This document shows positions 35,098 to 43,968 of a DNA stretch of 64,000 nucleotides, one piece after another. The notes beneath the pieces are model-generated. The model saw nothing but the letters and a program-made list of their open reading frames with translations, did no database searches and was not told the DNA's origin. The DNA lies in the NCBI GenBank assembly GCA_023014365.1, contig JAEBUN010000016.1, forward strand, positions 558,001 through 622,000. Reading direction: 5' to 3'. The translations under genes were made by a program, and so were the position numbers. This DNA comes from Lepiota brunneoincarnata (lineage: Eukaryota; Basidiomycota; Agaricomycetes; Agaricales; Agaricaceae). Each line of letters begins with the position of its first letter. Position 1 is the stretch's first letter.

Positions 35098-36210
35098 CTT
35101 AACCAGAGGGGCATCTGGGTGGTTGGATTCATTTGCAAAATGTTCGTAGATGTCCTCGACTTCTTCGTCGGTTGCATCTTCTAGTATGTTGTATAGCGAG
35201 TTCTTTTTCCTGTAGCTTGCTTGTCTTCTTCTGGATATCGCATTTGACCGGTTTCTGGCATCCAAATTGCGGGGTAATTCGGATCGGCGATATATTGTCT
35301 TCTTGGTGGGGCATTCGCGGGCGAAGTGTCCAGTCTTGCGGCAGTTGAAGCATCTTCTTTCTTTGAGATCCTTTCTTTGGGCGTCCGTGAGGATTGCATT
35401 GAGGGCTTCGCGGGTGCGTTCTTGTACCAACTGGTGGAGTCTGTCTTCTTCGGTCTCCTCGTCTTCATCAGCTTCCTCGGCGAGTAGATCTGGCTCGTCC
35501 TCAAAGTCGAGGTTGTAGACTGCTTCGGCGAGTTGGTCAATATCCATTGCGTTAGGGTCTGTTGCTTGATAGGGCAGTGGGACACGGCGCGTAAAAGCAT
35601 TTCTTTTCCCTTTAAATGGGCGAGTGCGCGAAGTCGTTGGAAACGAGGGAGTTCCTCGAGTTTGCATATAGTCGCGTTGAGTTTGTAGTATTTGATATGC
35701 TGTTCGAGCTTGCTTGAACCAGTCGCTGAGTTTGTTTCCTGGATTGAGGCTAATTGTCTTGATTGCGACGGGGCGATCCAGCCCGTTCTTGAAATAGTTG
35801 ACCGCCGCCACTCCATCTCCAAGGTCGGCCTGATAGGCAAGTATCTGGAACTGGGATATGTAATCATCGATATATCGTCCGTTCTGTTTGAGGTGGCGGA
35901 TTCTGTCCATTGCATCGGCGGGGACATTGTTTGGGGCGAAGGATGTATCGAGTCCTTCAAGAAATTTCTTCCATGTCGGAAGGGTCTGGCTTCCATCAAG
36001 TTCTTTGTTTGATTCCAAGAATGCTCCTCTCCATGTTGCGGCGGGGCCGGTGGACATGTATGAAAGGGCGAATTGTATCTTGGTCTTGTCATCGGAAAAG
36101 GCTCCTGGCTTTGCATCGATGTATAGTTGTACTGCATCCTTCCAGAGGCGGAAGTAGTCGGTCTCTCCATTAAAGGTTGGGGGTGTATTGATTTTTGCGG
36201 AGGAGGCCAT
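35086..36210 (-). CDS. gag: gag protein of N6
   Basis: 374 codons, MASSAKINTPPTFNGETDYF to VKDFA. The capsid-like retrotransposon gag region (FNGETDYFRLWKDAVQLYID, DYISQFQILAYQADLGDGV) is followed by an acidic linker (DEPDLLAEEADEDEETEED) and one CCHC nucleocapsid knuckle CFNCRKTGHFAREC at about residues 283-296. The same frame is open upstream to about 36695 with Ser/Pro-rich sequence but no ATG, so the N-terminus could be longer if an intron or non-AUG start is used. No disruption. Confidence 0.88.
   Translation of the reverse strand: MASSAKINTPPTFNGETDYFRLWKDAVQLYIDAKPGAFSDDKTKIQFALSYMSTGPAATWRGAFLESNKELDGSQTLPTWKKFLEGLDTSFAPNNVPADAMDRIRHLKQNGRYIDDYISQFQILAYQADLGDGVAAVNYFKNGLDRPVAIKTISLNPGNKLSDWFKQARTAYQILQTQRDYMQTRGTPSFPTTSRTRPFKGKRNAFTRRVPLPYQATDPNAMDIDQLAEAVYNLDFEDEPDLLAEEADEDEETEEDRLHQLVQERTREALNAILTDAQRKDLKERRCFNCRKTGHFARECPTKKTIYRRSELPRNLDARNRSNAISRRRQASYRKKNSLYNILEDATDEEVEDIYEHFANESNHPDAPLVKDFA
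35089..35100 (-). promoter_or_regulatory. Putative -1 frameshift window between gag and pol of N6
   Basis: Minus strand GGATTTTGCC followed by the gag stop TAA. The pol frame has its own TAA at 35101-35103, so the change of frame must occur within these few bases; tRNA-Phe on TTT could re-pair one base back on TTT. Family A ends gag with the same GAT TTT just before TAA. Confidence 0.55.
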
Positions 36211-36947
36211 ATTGTTAATGTCAGAGGTTGTGGATTCCTCGTCGGAAGTGTGAATAGACCCGGTAGTGGGGCTAACTTCGGATGGTTCGGATTGTACAGG
36301 GGAACTGGATCGAGGCGGTGAATGTACCGGTGATCCAAGTGGTGATGTGAGGGGTGAGAATGTTCTTGGGGGTTTCTGTTGCGAAGTGTTGTCGCTAGTT
36401 CTTGTACTTGTTGAGAGTTGAGGGCCGGAGGATGGGGTAGATGTTCTATGAATCGGCTCCCCGAGCTTTGAGCGGGTAGAGGTGGCAGTTCTTTCAGGTG
36501 GTGGTTGTTTAGGTAGGGATTGAAGAACTGATGCTGGGGGTGCTGGGTATCCTGGGTCTTCTGTTCGACGTTGAACTCTCTCGGTAGGTTGTGTAGGGTA
36601 CGGTGCGGAACCAGAGGGTGAACGAGTGAGGGGTATAGGTTTTGTTTTCTTTTTAGGGTCCGTGGTGGAGGGGGTGTGAAGTCGGGTTCGGAGTCGGTTG
36701 TCGACCAGTCAGAACTGTTGGATTCTTCGTAGTCGGTGGCAAGGGGGTCGTTTCGGTTTGTAGACAGGGTGAAGAGGGAAGAAGTCGAAGGTGAAGGTGA
36801 GGGTGAATAAACAACGCTTGCGGGTGCGTTATCCCAATCGACGCTTGAAGGTGCGGATGACCTGTATACAACGCTTACGGGTGCGTTATCCCAATCAACA
36901 CTTAAAGGTGTGGATGACCTATCAACGCTTTCGGTGCGTCTGACCAA
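35181..36947 (-). other. Long open frame overlapping the gag leader and gag of N6
   Basis: 588 codons from MVRRTESVDRSSTPLS, starting 190 bp inside the 5' LTR edge. The first part contains a 19-residue tandem repeat (SVDWDNAPVSVVYRSSAPS). The rest is Pro/His/Ser-rich and overlaps gag by about 1 kb in another frame. It could supply an alternative gag N-terminus by splicing. Equally, low T content on this strand makes stops rare, so the overlap part may mean nothing. Confidence 0.3.
36811..36930 (-). repeat. 57-bp tandem repeat in the N6 leader
   Basis: Two copies of a 57 bp unit beginning ACAACGCTT(G/A)CGGGTG at 36811 and 36868 and a partial third at about 36924. A second, looser repeat (GCGACAAGGCGT-like, three units) lies at about 36996-37100. 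Confidence 0.75.
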
Positions 36948-37123
36948 GGGTGCAGAGGGTATGGTGGCCTGCTCTACGGGGGTGTATCACCGGACAGCGA
37001 CAAGGCGTGTCGTCAGATACGGTTGGCACTCGGATAGCGATAAAGCGTATCGTCTGCCGGTGTGGAAGGGTAGCGACAAGGCGTACCGATACCACGGGGT
37101 GTACGATGGAGGTTGTCCAAAGG

Positions 37124-37135
37124 AAGCTTTAATCT
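37124..37135 (-). promoter_or_regulatory. Self-primer binding site of N6
   Basis: AGATTAAAGCTT on minus, two bases after the 5' LTR edge. It is perfectly complementary to AAGCTTTAATCT at 37307-37318 in the same LTR. No match to a tRNA 3' end (TGG-type) is seen at the junction. Confidence 0.7.
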
Positions 37136-37137
37136 AA

Positions 37138-37835
37138 TGTTATGATCCGTGCTCCTTCTGTATCCGAGGATAACTGGAGACGGCCTTCAATCACTCTACA
37201 AGGTGTCCGAGACGGTTGGCCTTATAGAGCTTAGTGGATCGCGCTCAATGAGATAACGAGGGAAGACGCCAAGTTAAGGCAGAGAGGTAAACGACCGCTG
37301 TTAACAAGATTAAAGCTTAGAGCTTTAATCTCTACTTGTACAGGCCTTATATACCTATGAGGTGCTATATACTCGTTATAGGTTACTTGGCTGTTCTACT
37401 GGTCGTCCGCAGTCCTGACCATGATGCACATCCTGGCTGATGGCATCCTAGTGTTATTTATATTACAATGAGTCAGTACTCTCGCTACTGCTGTGCGATG
37501 TTCCATCGCTTTCCTCTGACTCATAATCTCCTTCTCCCGATTGTATCTCCATGGAGTCCTCTCCGTTCTCGCTCTCCATTCTCTCAGTGCTTCCATCCGT
37601 ATCGGAGGTTGGATCGGTTGATCCATGGTTATCTTCTTCGTCCTCGGGGTATTCCAATATATCCTCCAAGGTTATCTCCATTCCTGCTTCTCTCGCCAGG
37701 TCCTGCATGGCGGTGTAGTATTCCCCTTCCTCGTCTTCGTATTCTTGTGCCCGTAGTTGGTCTGTAGTCTCCTGTACCCATCTTGTAAAGTCGAACAGTA
37801 ATTCTTGTTCCTCCCGGTCTGGACTGTTCATAACA
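37138..37835 (-). repeat. 5' LTR of N6 (LTR-C)
   Basis: 698 bp, TGTTATGAACAG to GGATCATAACA on minus. It carries the promoter and, unused in this position, the same acidic ORF4 tail as the 3' LTR. Confidence 0.95.
37347..37353 (-). promoter_or_regulatory. TATA box of the N6 5' LTR
   Basis: TATATAA on minus. Counting its first T as 1, the priming sequence AAGCTTTAATCT begins at 36 (37318), a sensible transcription start for a self-primed element. Confidence 0.65.
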
Positions 37836-38549
37836 GCGAGCATGTAAACTTCACATTGGAAGATCCAATCTTTGAACAGTCTTCTAGTTCCATTGAAGGC
37901 GATGGGTTTGAGGAGTCCTAGCTCCTTTGGGGTAGGTGCGGTGGCCATTATTTGTAATTGTCCAGGTGGCGGTGGCGGTGATGGTGATGGTGGTTGTGTT
38001 GGTCATAGAGGAGGAGCTGGTAGGGCTAAGGGTGCGATTGGTGCGGGTAGTGCAGGTGGTTGTGGATCAGGATCTGATTGGTTGTCATCTGTTATCTGGT
38101 GGGGGAGTTCTTCCCTGATTTACTGCGTATTCATGGCGTGTGAGTAAGTTTTCTTCTGATGTGGAGAGTCTTCTTGGTTGCTTGAGGGCGTTTTTAAGTC
38201 TTTGGAGTTCATAGTCGTTTAATGGGTCTACTTTGGCACGGTATTCTTCGGCTTGTTGGCGTCTTCTTTCTTCTTGTTTGTAGTGTTCTTTTAATTCTCT
38301 TTCGTGTTGTATTCTTTGTCGTTCTGCTAGTTCGTCAGCAAAACTTGTTCTTGTACATGTTGATGTACTTGGAGTGGGTGAGTCAAATGGGGATGGAGGA
38401 TAGAATGGAGACGGTGTCTGAGTGGGGATAGGGTTTCTTCTGGGATCCGGGTTTTGGGTTCCTGATCCTGAGATTCTACTTCTCGATTTGGGAGGGGGTG
38501 ATGGAGTTTCTCGGGCTGAGAACTTCTTTGGAGGCGTGGTGGCAGTTGT

Positions 38550-38879
38550 CTAGTGATCGATTATTGCTAGAAGAATGAAAAATTGAGTTGCTATGATGGA
38601 TATCCCTGAGTATAGGTTCCACGATCTGATGACGCAACAGTGACAGGGGCACATGATACGTTCGAGTTCTAGGGTGATAATTTGGTAGGCGATGAGGGTG
38701 GCGGTGGAGGTGAAGATGAAAATGAGTAGGTAAGCCAGGTCTTCTGGCAGGGAGAGGTTGAGGGACGTAGCGATGGCTACACAGAGAGGTGGTTTTCTTT
38801 CATACATCATTTTGAACAACCAGGGTACCTCAATGTGTTTAGTATGTCGGTAGAGCAGAGCAGAGTAGAGGGCGAGCAA
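38550..38879 (-). CDS. ORF0: small hydrophobic leader ORF of N5
   Basis: Up to 109 codons before gag; the first ATG gives MMYERKPPLCVAIATS. Two hydrophobic stretches, LAYLLIFIFTSTATLIAYQI and GISIIATQFFILLAIIDH, flank a CPCHCC cluster, suggesting two membrane helices. Its stop lies about 12 bp before the gag start position. Same place and sequence as in N3 and N4. No known family recognised; a fortuitous leader frame is the alternative. Confidence 0.42.
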   Translation of the reverse strand: MLALYSALLYRHTKHIEVPWLFKMMYERKPPLCVAIATSLNLSLPEDLAYLLIFIFTSTATLIAYQIITLELERIMCPCHCCVIRSWNLYSGISIIATQFFILLAIIDH

Positions 38880-38908
38880 GAGATAAGCAGCAGAGTATCT
38901 TAGTGTTT

Positions 38909-39291
38909 TGTTACCCGGGTTAGGGGTTCACTCTTGAGTAGCACAGAGTTTGACACAGGATGTCTATACAGACTTGGTCCTGTCCTACTAAACGTGACTT
39001 GGAGACGACGGAGCACTATAAGTCCAGCCAGTTATGGCAAAGAGGTATAGGAGGCAAGAACTGTATAACACTAAGATAAGGATACAAGGTATTGTACTGT
39101 ATCCTTATATACTTCTAAGCGTGGCTATACTCCTACTATAATAGTCTGGACCAAGGTAACTATGAGTCAGAGATAAGAGACATGAGGCATGTGGTAAGAA
39201 TCGTCCTTCTGATGTACACTACTAATAGTTTCATAGTGACATGGGAAATGTAGCTAAAAATAACTGTCCTTCTGATGGAATTCTGATAACA
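38909..39291 (-). repeat. 5' LTR of N5 (LTR-A2)
   Basis: 383 bp, TGTTACCCGGGTTAG to TTCTGATAACA on plus, with the self-primer region ACACTAAGAT directly inside (38897-38908) on minus. Confidence 0.93.
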
Positions 39292-41471
39292 GTTATCCTC
39301 ATCAGGGATGTGGTCTAGATGTCTTGATAGAGTGTCTGGTGCAGGGATCTTTGATCCTGGGACATGTTCTAATTTAAAGTTGTAGTCAGTGAGGGTCTGG
39401 ACCCATCATGCTTGTCAGTGGTTGATTTTCTGGGGTTTACGCCAGTATGTGAGGTTTTGGTGGTCCATTCCAATACAGACAGTATGGGGGCTGCTGAGGA
39501 GGTAGTGGCACCATTCTTCGAGGGCTTGGATAATAGCGAGGAGTTCTCTATCATAGATGTCATAGTTGCATTCCGCTGGTCCAAACATCTTTGAATAGAA
39601 TGATACAGGTTTCCATATTCCGTTGATGTTGTGTTGGTACAGGATAGCTCCTGATGCAAACTTGGAAGCATTGGCTTCTATTTCAAAGGGTTTCATGGAG
39701 TCAGGCATGAGGAGTACCAGTTCCTTTAAGAATTCGTTCTTGAGTGTTTCAAACACTTTTTGTTGTTCTTCTTTCCACTCAAACTTGTTGGATTTGGATA
39801 GGAGTTGGTTAAGGGGTTTGGTGTGGTGGGAGTAGCTGTGGATGAACTTCCAATAGAAGTTGCAGAATCCGATGAATTTCTGAATGTGTCAGACTGTTTT
39901 CAGCACTGGCCAGTCTTCTATTCCTTTGAGTTTTCTCCATTTTTATCTTGTCTGGCGTGATGATCATGCTGAGATATTCAAGTCATTGTTTGTTGAACTT
40001 GCATTTCTCTGTTTTGAGGTAGAGATCGTTTTCCTCCAGTATTTGCAGTACTTTTTCTGTAAGTTGGTTGGTTTCTTCCTGGGTTTTACTGTAGATTAAG
40101 ATATCATCCATATAGATGATAATTCCTCCTTTCTCCATTATCTTGGAGAATAGCATGTCCATCATGTGTTGGAACATCATGGGACTGTTGCAAAGTCTGA
40201 AAAACATCACAGTTGGTTCAAAAAGACCCATAGGAGTCTTGAACACTGCTTTCCATTGATCACCATCTTTGATTCTGACATTATTGTATCCTAGGCGGAC
40301 ATCGAGCTTAGTGAAGTACTTAGCTCCTTTGAGTTTATCCATGATAGAGGAAATCATGGGGAATGGGTAGGTGTTTTTGATGGTGTGATCGTTTAGATAA
40401 CGATAGTCTTGGCAGGGTCAGAGGTCTCCTCCTTTCTTGGCAACAAAGAAGAAAGGTGATGCCATAAGGGATTTTGAGGGGTGAATGTACCCTTTTTGGA
40501 GGTTTTCACCTATGAATTCTTTTAGTGGTTTTTCTTCAGTGGGTGCCACCTGATAAGGTTTCATCAATTTTGCTTCAAATGTCGGTTTTAGTTTGATTTT
40601 GTGATCAAACGTTCTTGATGGTGGGAATCATTCAGAGGCTTTCTTGTCAAATATTTTGGCCCATTGGGCAAATCTCCGAGGAATCTTGGGTGGTTCTTTG
40701 TTTGATTCTGGTTGTTTTCCTTTTTGGTTTGCCGATTTTGTTGGGTTATGCTGTTCATTGTGGAGTGTTGTGGCATGTGTTGCTTTGGTATTTACTTCTA
40801 ATGGGGTTAGAAGCATTGGGTTCATTTCTCTTTCTAAAGAGAAGGTGTCAAGATCAACATTTGACAAGTTGATGTATTCTTCTGGGTTATCCTCAGGTTG
40901 AGAGGTTTTCCCAGCCATTATGTCCATGGCAATGGAGTTGAGTTTGACAGGTCATTGTAAGGTTCTGAGGAGTTTGGAAAAGTCTTGATGACCAATTTGG
41001 GGTTTCCAAGAGAATGTCTTGGTCTTCCAGTTGATGTTGGGGTTGTATTGTTCCAACCAGGGAAATCTGATGATGAGATCTTTTTCACCACTTCTAGCAT
41101 ACAATCTCTTCCATTGATGATGGTTCTGATTTTGATGTATTCATGGATCTTGCCATGCTGATTGTCAGTTCTGTCAATGTTGCTGAGAGGGATTGGTTGG
41201 TCCAGCTGTTTAGTTTGATAAACATGTCCTTCAACGACTTTGTGGGAGATGAAATTCCCTTGAGCTCCTGAGTCTATCAGGGAAGTAATGGCCACAGGCT
41301 TTGATGTCCGTTCACTCCAAATCTCAATGGGAAGCAAAAGGGATTGTTTATTTGGGGATAATCATAATTGTACAGAGTTTATCAAGAAAATGTCCTTCTG
41401 GGAGTGAGAGTAGGAAATGTCTTTCTGAGTTCTGGAACGTGCAGGGGCACATCGATCAACAGCGTTCCTTT

Positions 41472-43214
41472 TTAAAAATCCTGGAATGGACACATCTCCA
41501 GATCTTTGGCTAGTGCAGAGTGGAGTTCCTGTTGGACTTCAGGATCAAGGTCATCAACCATTTGGCACATCTGAGATGCAACTTCTGCAACTGCAAGGGA
41601 GTATTTTCATTGCAATGATTGTTGGGTGTTCCAGTTTGGAAATCTGGGATGAGTGTTTTGTTGTCCAGGGAAGGGATGGTTGGGGTTTTGCACAGGGTGA
41701 GGGGGGTTTGTGCACATTCCTGGGAAGCATTTGGCTGGTGGTGGTTGTGGGCATTTACTGACCCAATGGTCTTTAGCTCTGCATCAGAAGCATTCTTGGT
41801 TCTGATATGATTTCATTTGTTGTCCAGTGATTATGGCATCTAACTCCAATGGTTCTTGTGTGGAGTTTTCTTTGGCATATTCTGGTTGCAGAATTTTGGG
41901 ATAAGGATCTTTGAATCCTTCTTCTATTGTGGCATGGTCTATTTCCATGGCATGTGGGTCTTGTGGGGTAAAACATGGAGCATTACTCCTTTGGTAGAAT
42001 TGTGCATAGGGCATGTTGTTGTTTGGATGGCTTGGTCCGTGATTGGGTTGGTATTGGTTCCTTTGAGGGAACATGTTCCTGGGAGTGCCATAGAGGGCAT
42101 TGATTCTTCAGAAGTGATCATTGAGTTTGTTGGCTTGGATGTACCAAGTGGTGATGGTTGTCGGAGGGTTCTCCAATTTGTCAATTTTCATTGCAATATA
42201 GCAATCGATTGCTTTGCAATAGAGATTGATCAAGGTGCAATCTTTGTTAAGTCCAGATTGATGGACAAGTTCCTTGAACTGAGTGTTGAACTCAGTCATT
42301 GGTTTACCTGCTTGGTGCAGGGTCTGGAGTCTGGTGTGTGTATATGCATGTTTGTCTGCCAGGGTGAAATCGGCTCTAAGCTGGGCAGTGAAGTTGTCCC
42401 ATGACTCCATGGCTATGGGTTGTCCTGCTTGGGTTTGGGTGTTCCTTTCATGGAGGTATTGTCTGGCCCAAGCTCAGGTATCTCCTGATTGCATTGTTGA
42501 GAGGACAAATAGGGTCCTAGCAAGGTCATTGTTGTATGTGGTGGCGTTAGCAAGCACATAAACTTCACATTGGAAGATCCAGTCTTCGAATAGTCCTCTG
42601 GTTCCATCAAAGGTGATGGGTTTGAGGAGTCCTAACTCCTTTGGGTTTTGTGCAGCAGCCATTATTTGTAGTTGTCTGGGTGGTGGTGGTGGTGGTGTTG
42701 GTGGTTGCAGTGGTTGTATGGGTTCTGATTGGTTGTCATCAGTGATGTAGACGTCTGAGTCATTGTCTACTGGAGGAGGTTTTCCTTGATCTACTGCATA
42801 TTTGTGATGCGTAAGTAGGTTTTCTTCAGATTGGGAAAGCTCTCTTGGTTGTTTGAGGGCATATTTGAGTTTTTGAAGTTCAAAATTGTTTAGTGGGTTT
42901 ACTTTAGTGCAATATTCTTCAGCTCTTTTTTGTTCCTTTTCTTCTTGTTCATAATGTTCTTTTAATTCTCTTTTGTGTTGTAATCTTTGTCATTCTGCTA
43001 GTTCTCCAGCAAAGCTTGTTTGAGTGCATGTAGATGTGGATGCACATGGAGTGGGCAAGTCAAATGGAGACAGGGGATAAAACAGTGATGGTGTTTGAGT
43101 GGGTAAAGGGTTTCTTCTGGGATCTGGATTTTGGGTTCCTGATCCTGAGATTCTACTTCTCGATTTGGGAGGAAGTGATGGAGTTTCTCAGGCTGAGAAC
43201 TTCTTTGGAGGCAT
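41472..43214 (-). pseudogene. gag of N4
   Basis: Starts at ATG 43214 (MPPKKFSA) with TGA at the ninth codon in a CGA position. Ser/Pro-rich head, coiled-coil-like stretch, VYITDDNQSEP linker, then GLLKPITFDGTRGLFEDWIF and the capsid-like core to about 42110. The knuckle reads CF-stop-CRAKDHWVSKCP (about 41790), again Arg CGA or similar lost. Ends CPFQDF before TAA 41472-41474. Internal TGA codons after DT and HF; no N6 insertion, so this copy shows the uninterrupted gag layout. Confidence 0.85.
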
Positions 43215-43226
43215 GGTGACAGTTGT

Positions 43227-43478
43227 CTAGCAATCAATTATTGCTAGAAGAATGAAAAATTGGGTTGCAATGATGGAGATTCCTGAGTATAGGTTCCACA
43301 ATCTGATGACACAACAGTGGCAAGGGCACGTGATGTGTTCAAGTTCTAGGGTGATTATTTGGTAGGTGATGAGGGTGGTGGTAGAGGTAAAGACAAAAAT
43401 GAGTAAGTAAGCCAGGTCTTCTGGCAGGGAGAGGTTGAGGGATGTAGTGATGGCTACACAGGGGTGGTTTTCTTTCAC
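43227..43478 (-). CDS. ORF0: small hydrophobic leader ORF of N4
   Basis: About 83 codons from the open start MKENHPCVAITTSLNLSLPE. The two hydrophobic segments (LAYLLIFVFTSTTTLITYQI, GISIIATQFFILLAIIDC) and CPCHCC match N5. Differences from N5 are largely CpG-type changes, so conservation may reflect shared ancestry only. Confidence 0.4.
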   Translation of the reverse strand: MKENHPCVAITTSLNLSLPEDLAYLLIFVFTSTTTLITYQIITLELEHITCPCHCCVIRLWNLYSGISIIATQFFILLAIIDC

Positions 43479-43583
43479 ATGTCATTTTGAATGACCAGGG
43501 TACCTTGACATGTTTAGTACATCAGCAGAGCAGAGCAGAGTAGAGGGCAAGCAAGAGATAAGCAGCAGAGTATCTTAGTGTTT

Positions 43584-43968
43584 TGTTACCTGGGCTAGGG
43601 GTTCGCTCTTGAGTAGCATGGCATTCAAGGCAAGATGTCTATACAGACTTAGTCTTGTCCTACTAGGCGTGACTTGGAGACAACAGAGCACTATAGTCCA
43701 GCCAGTTTAGAGGCAAAGAGTTATAGGAGGCAAGAACTGTATAACACTAAGATAAGGATACAAGGTAATGTACTATATCCTTATATACTTCTAAGTGTGG
43801 CTGTACTCCTACTATAATAGTCCAGACCCGAGTAACTGTGAGTCAGAGATAAGGAATGTGAGACATAAACTAAGAATAGTCCTTCTGATGTACACTACTG
43901 ATGGTTTCATAGTGACATGGGAATGTAAACTAAAAATAACCATCCTTCTGATAAGACTTCTGATAACA
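43584..43968 (-). repeat. 5' LTR of N4 (LTR-A2)
   Basis: 385 bp, TGTTACCTGGGCTAG to CTTCTGATAACA on plus, followed by the target duplication CCTAG. Confidence 0.93.

Larger units (their letters stand above)
29594..37835 (-). mobile_element. N6: intact-looking chromovirus (LTR-C family), minus strand
   Basis: 8242 bp with two 698 bp LTRs (29594-30291 and 37138-37835) and target duplication GCGAG at 29589-29593 and 37836-37840. Reading them by eye I found one difference, CTCGGGG versus CTTGGGG, itself a CpG transition. Gag, pol and ORF3 are open along their length. It interrupts codons YMLA-NTTTY of the N5 gag. This is the innermost, youngest and only potentially autonomous element in the nest. 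Confidence 0.96.
28511..38537 (-). pseudogene. gag of N5, split by N6
   Basis: Start position 38537 reads ACG where N4 has ATG. The N-terminal block (38537-37836) has a Ser/Pro-rich head, a charged coiled-coil-like stretch (LAERQRIQHERELKEHYKQ) and ends CEVYMLA at the N6 insertion. The second block (29593-28511) continues NTTTYNTNLARTLFVLSTM, the capsid-like core, CFRCGAKDHWVSKCP (CCHC knuckle, about 28820) and PFQDF before TAA. A small frameshift separates the coiled-coil part from the capsid part near 38100. The final CAG GAT TTT TAA is the putative -1 slip site into pol. Confidence 0.86.
22236..39291 (-). mobile_element. N5: family A gypsy element, minus strand
   Basis: LTRs 22236-22618 and 38909-39291 (383 bp each), target duplication GTTAT at 22231-22235 and 39292-39296. 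It contains N6 inside gag and a solo LTR-E inside ORF3; net length without them is about 8.14 kb. Its coding sequence keeps more CpG and fewer stops than N4 and N3, in line with being younger. Confidence 0.94.
20601..41471 (-). pseudogene. pol of N4, split by N5
   Basis: Minus strand in two blocks, 41471-39297 and 22235-20601, separated by the N5 insertion at codons DEDN-DNEDITML. Block 1 holds protease (LIDSGAQGNFISHKVVEGH near 41285), RT with [13 protein letters not shown] and [10 protein letters not shown] (about 40105), and RNase H (FEIEANASKFASGAILYQ). Block 2 holds the integrase finger (RGHPGEQETYCLAKKEVYWP, CPECQQHK), core and chromodomain (EEEYEIEAILDHC). The RT motif [11 protein letters not shown] has TGA in the Arg position (about 40418). 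Several CGA-derived stops and scattered frameshifts; not functional. Confidence 0.85.
18805..43968 (-). mobile_element. N4: family A gypsy element, minus strand
   Basis: LTRs 18805-19190 and 43584-43968, target duplication CCTAG at 18800-18804 and 43969-43973. Removing it rejoins GATGTCCAC CTAGAATAC of the RT motif DVHLEYNNV in the host element. Net length without N5 is about 8.1 kb. Order on minus: 5' LTR, ORF0, gag, pol, ORF3, ORF4 tail, 3' LTR. Confidence 0.93.

Noticed and set aside
41856..42404. 182-codon plus-strand frame
   Set aside because: Exact antisense of the N4 gag; similar antisense frames occur opposite every gag copy because the coding strand is A/C-rich.
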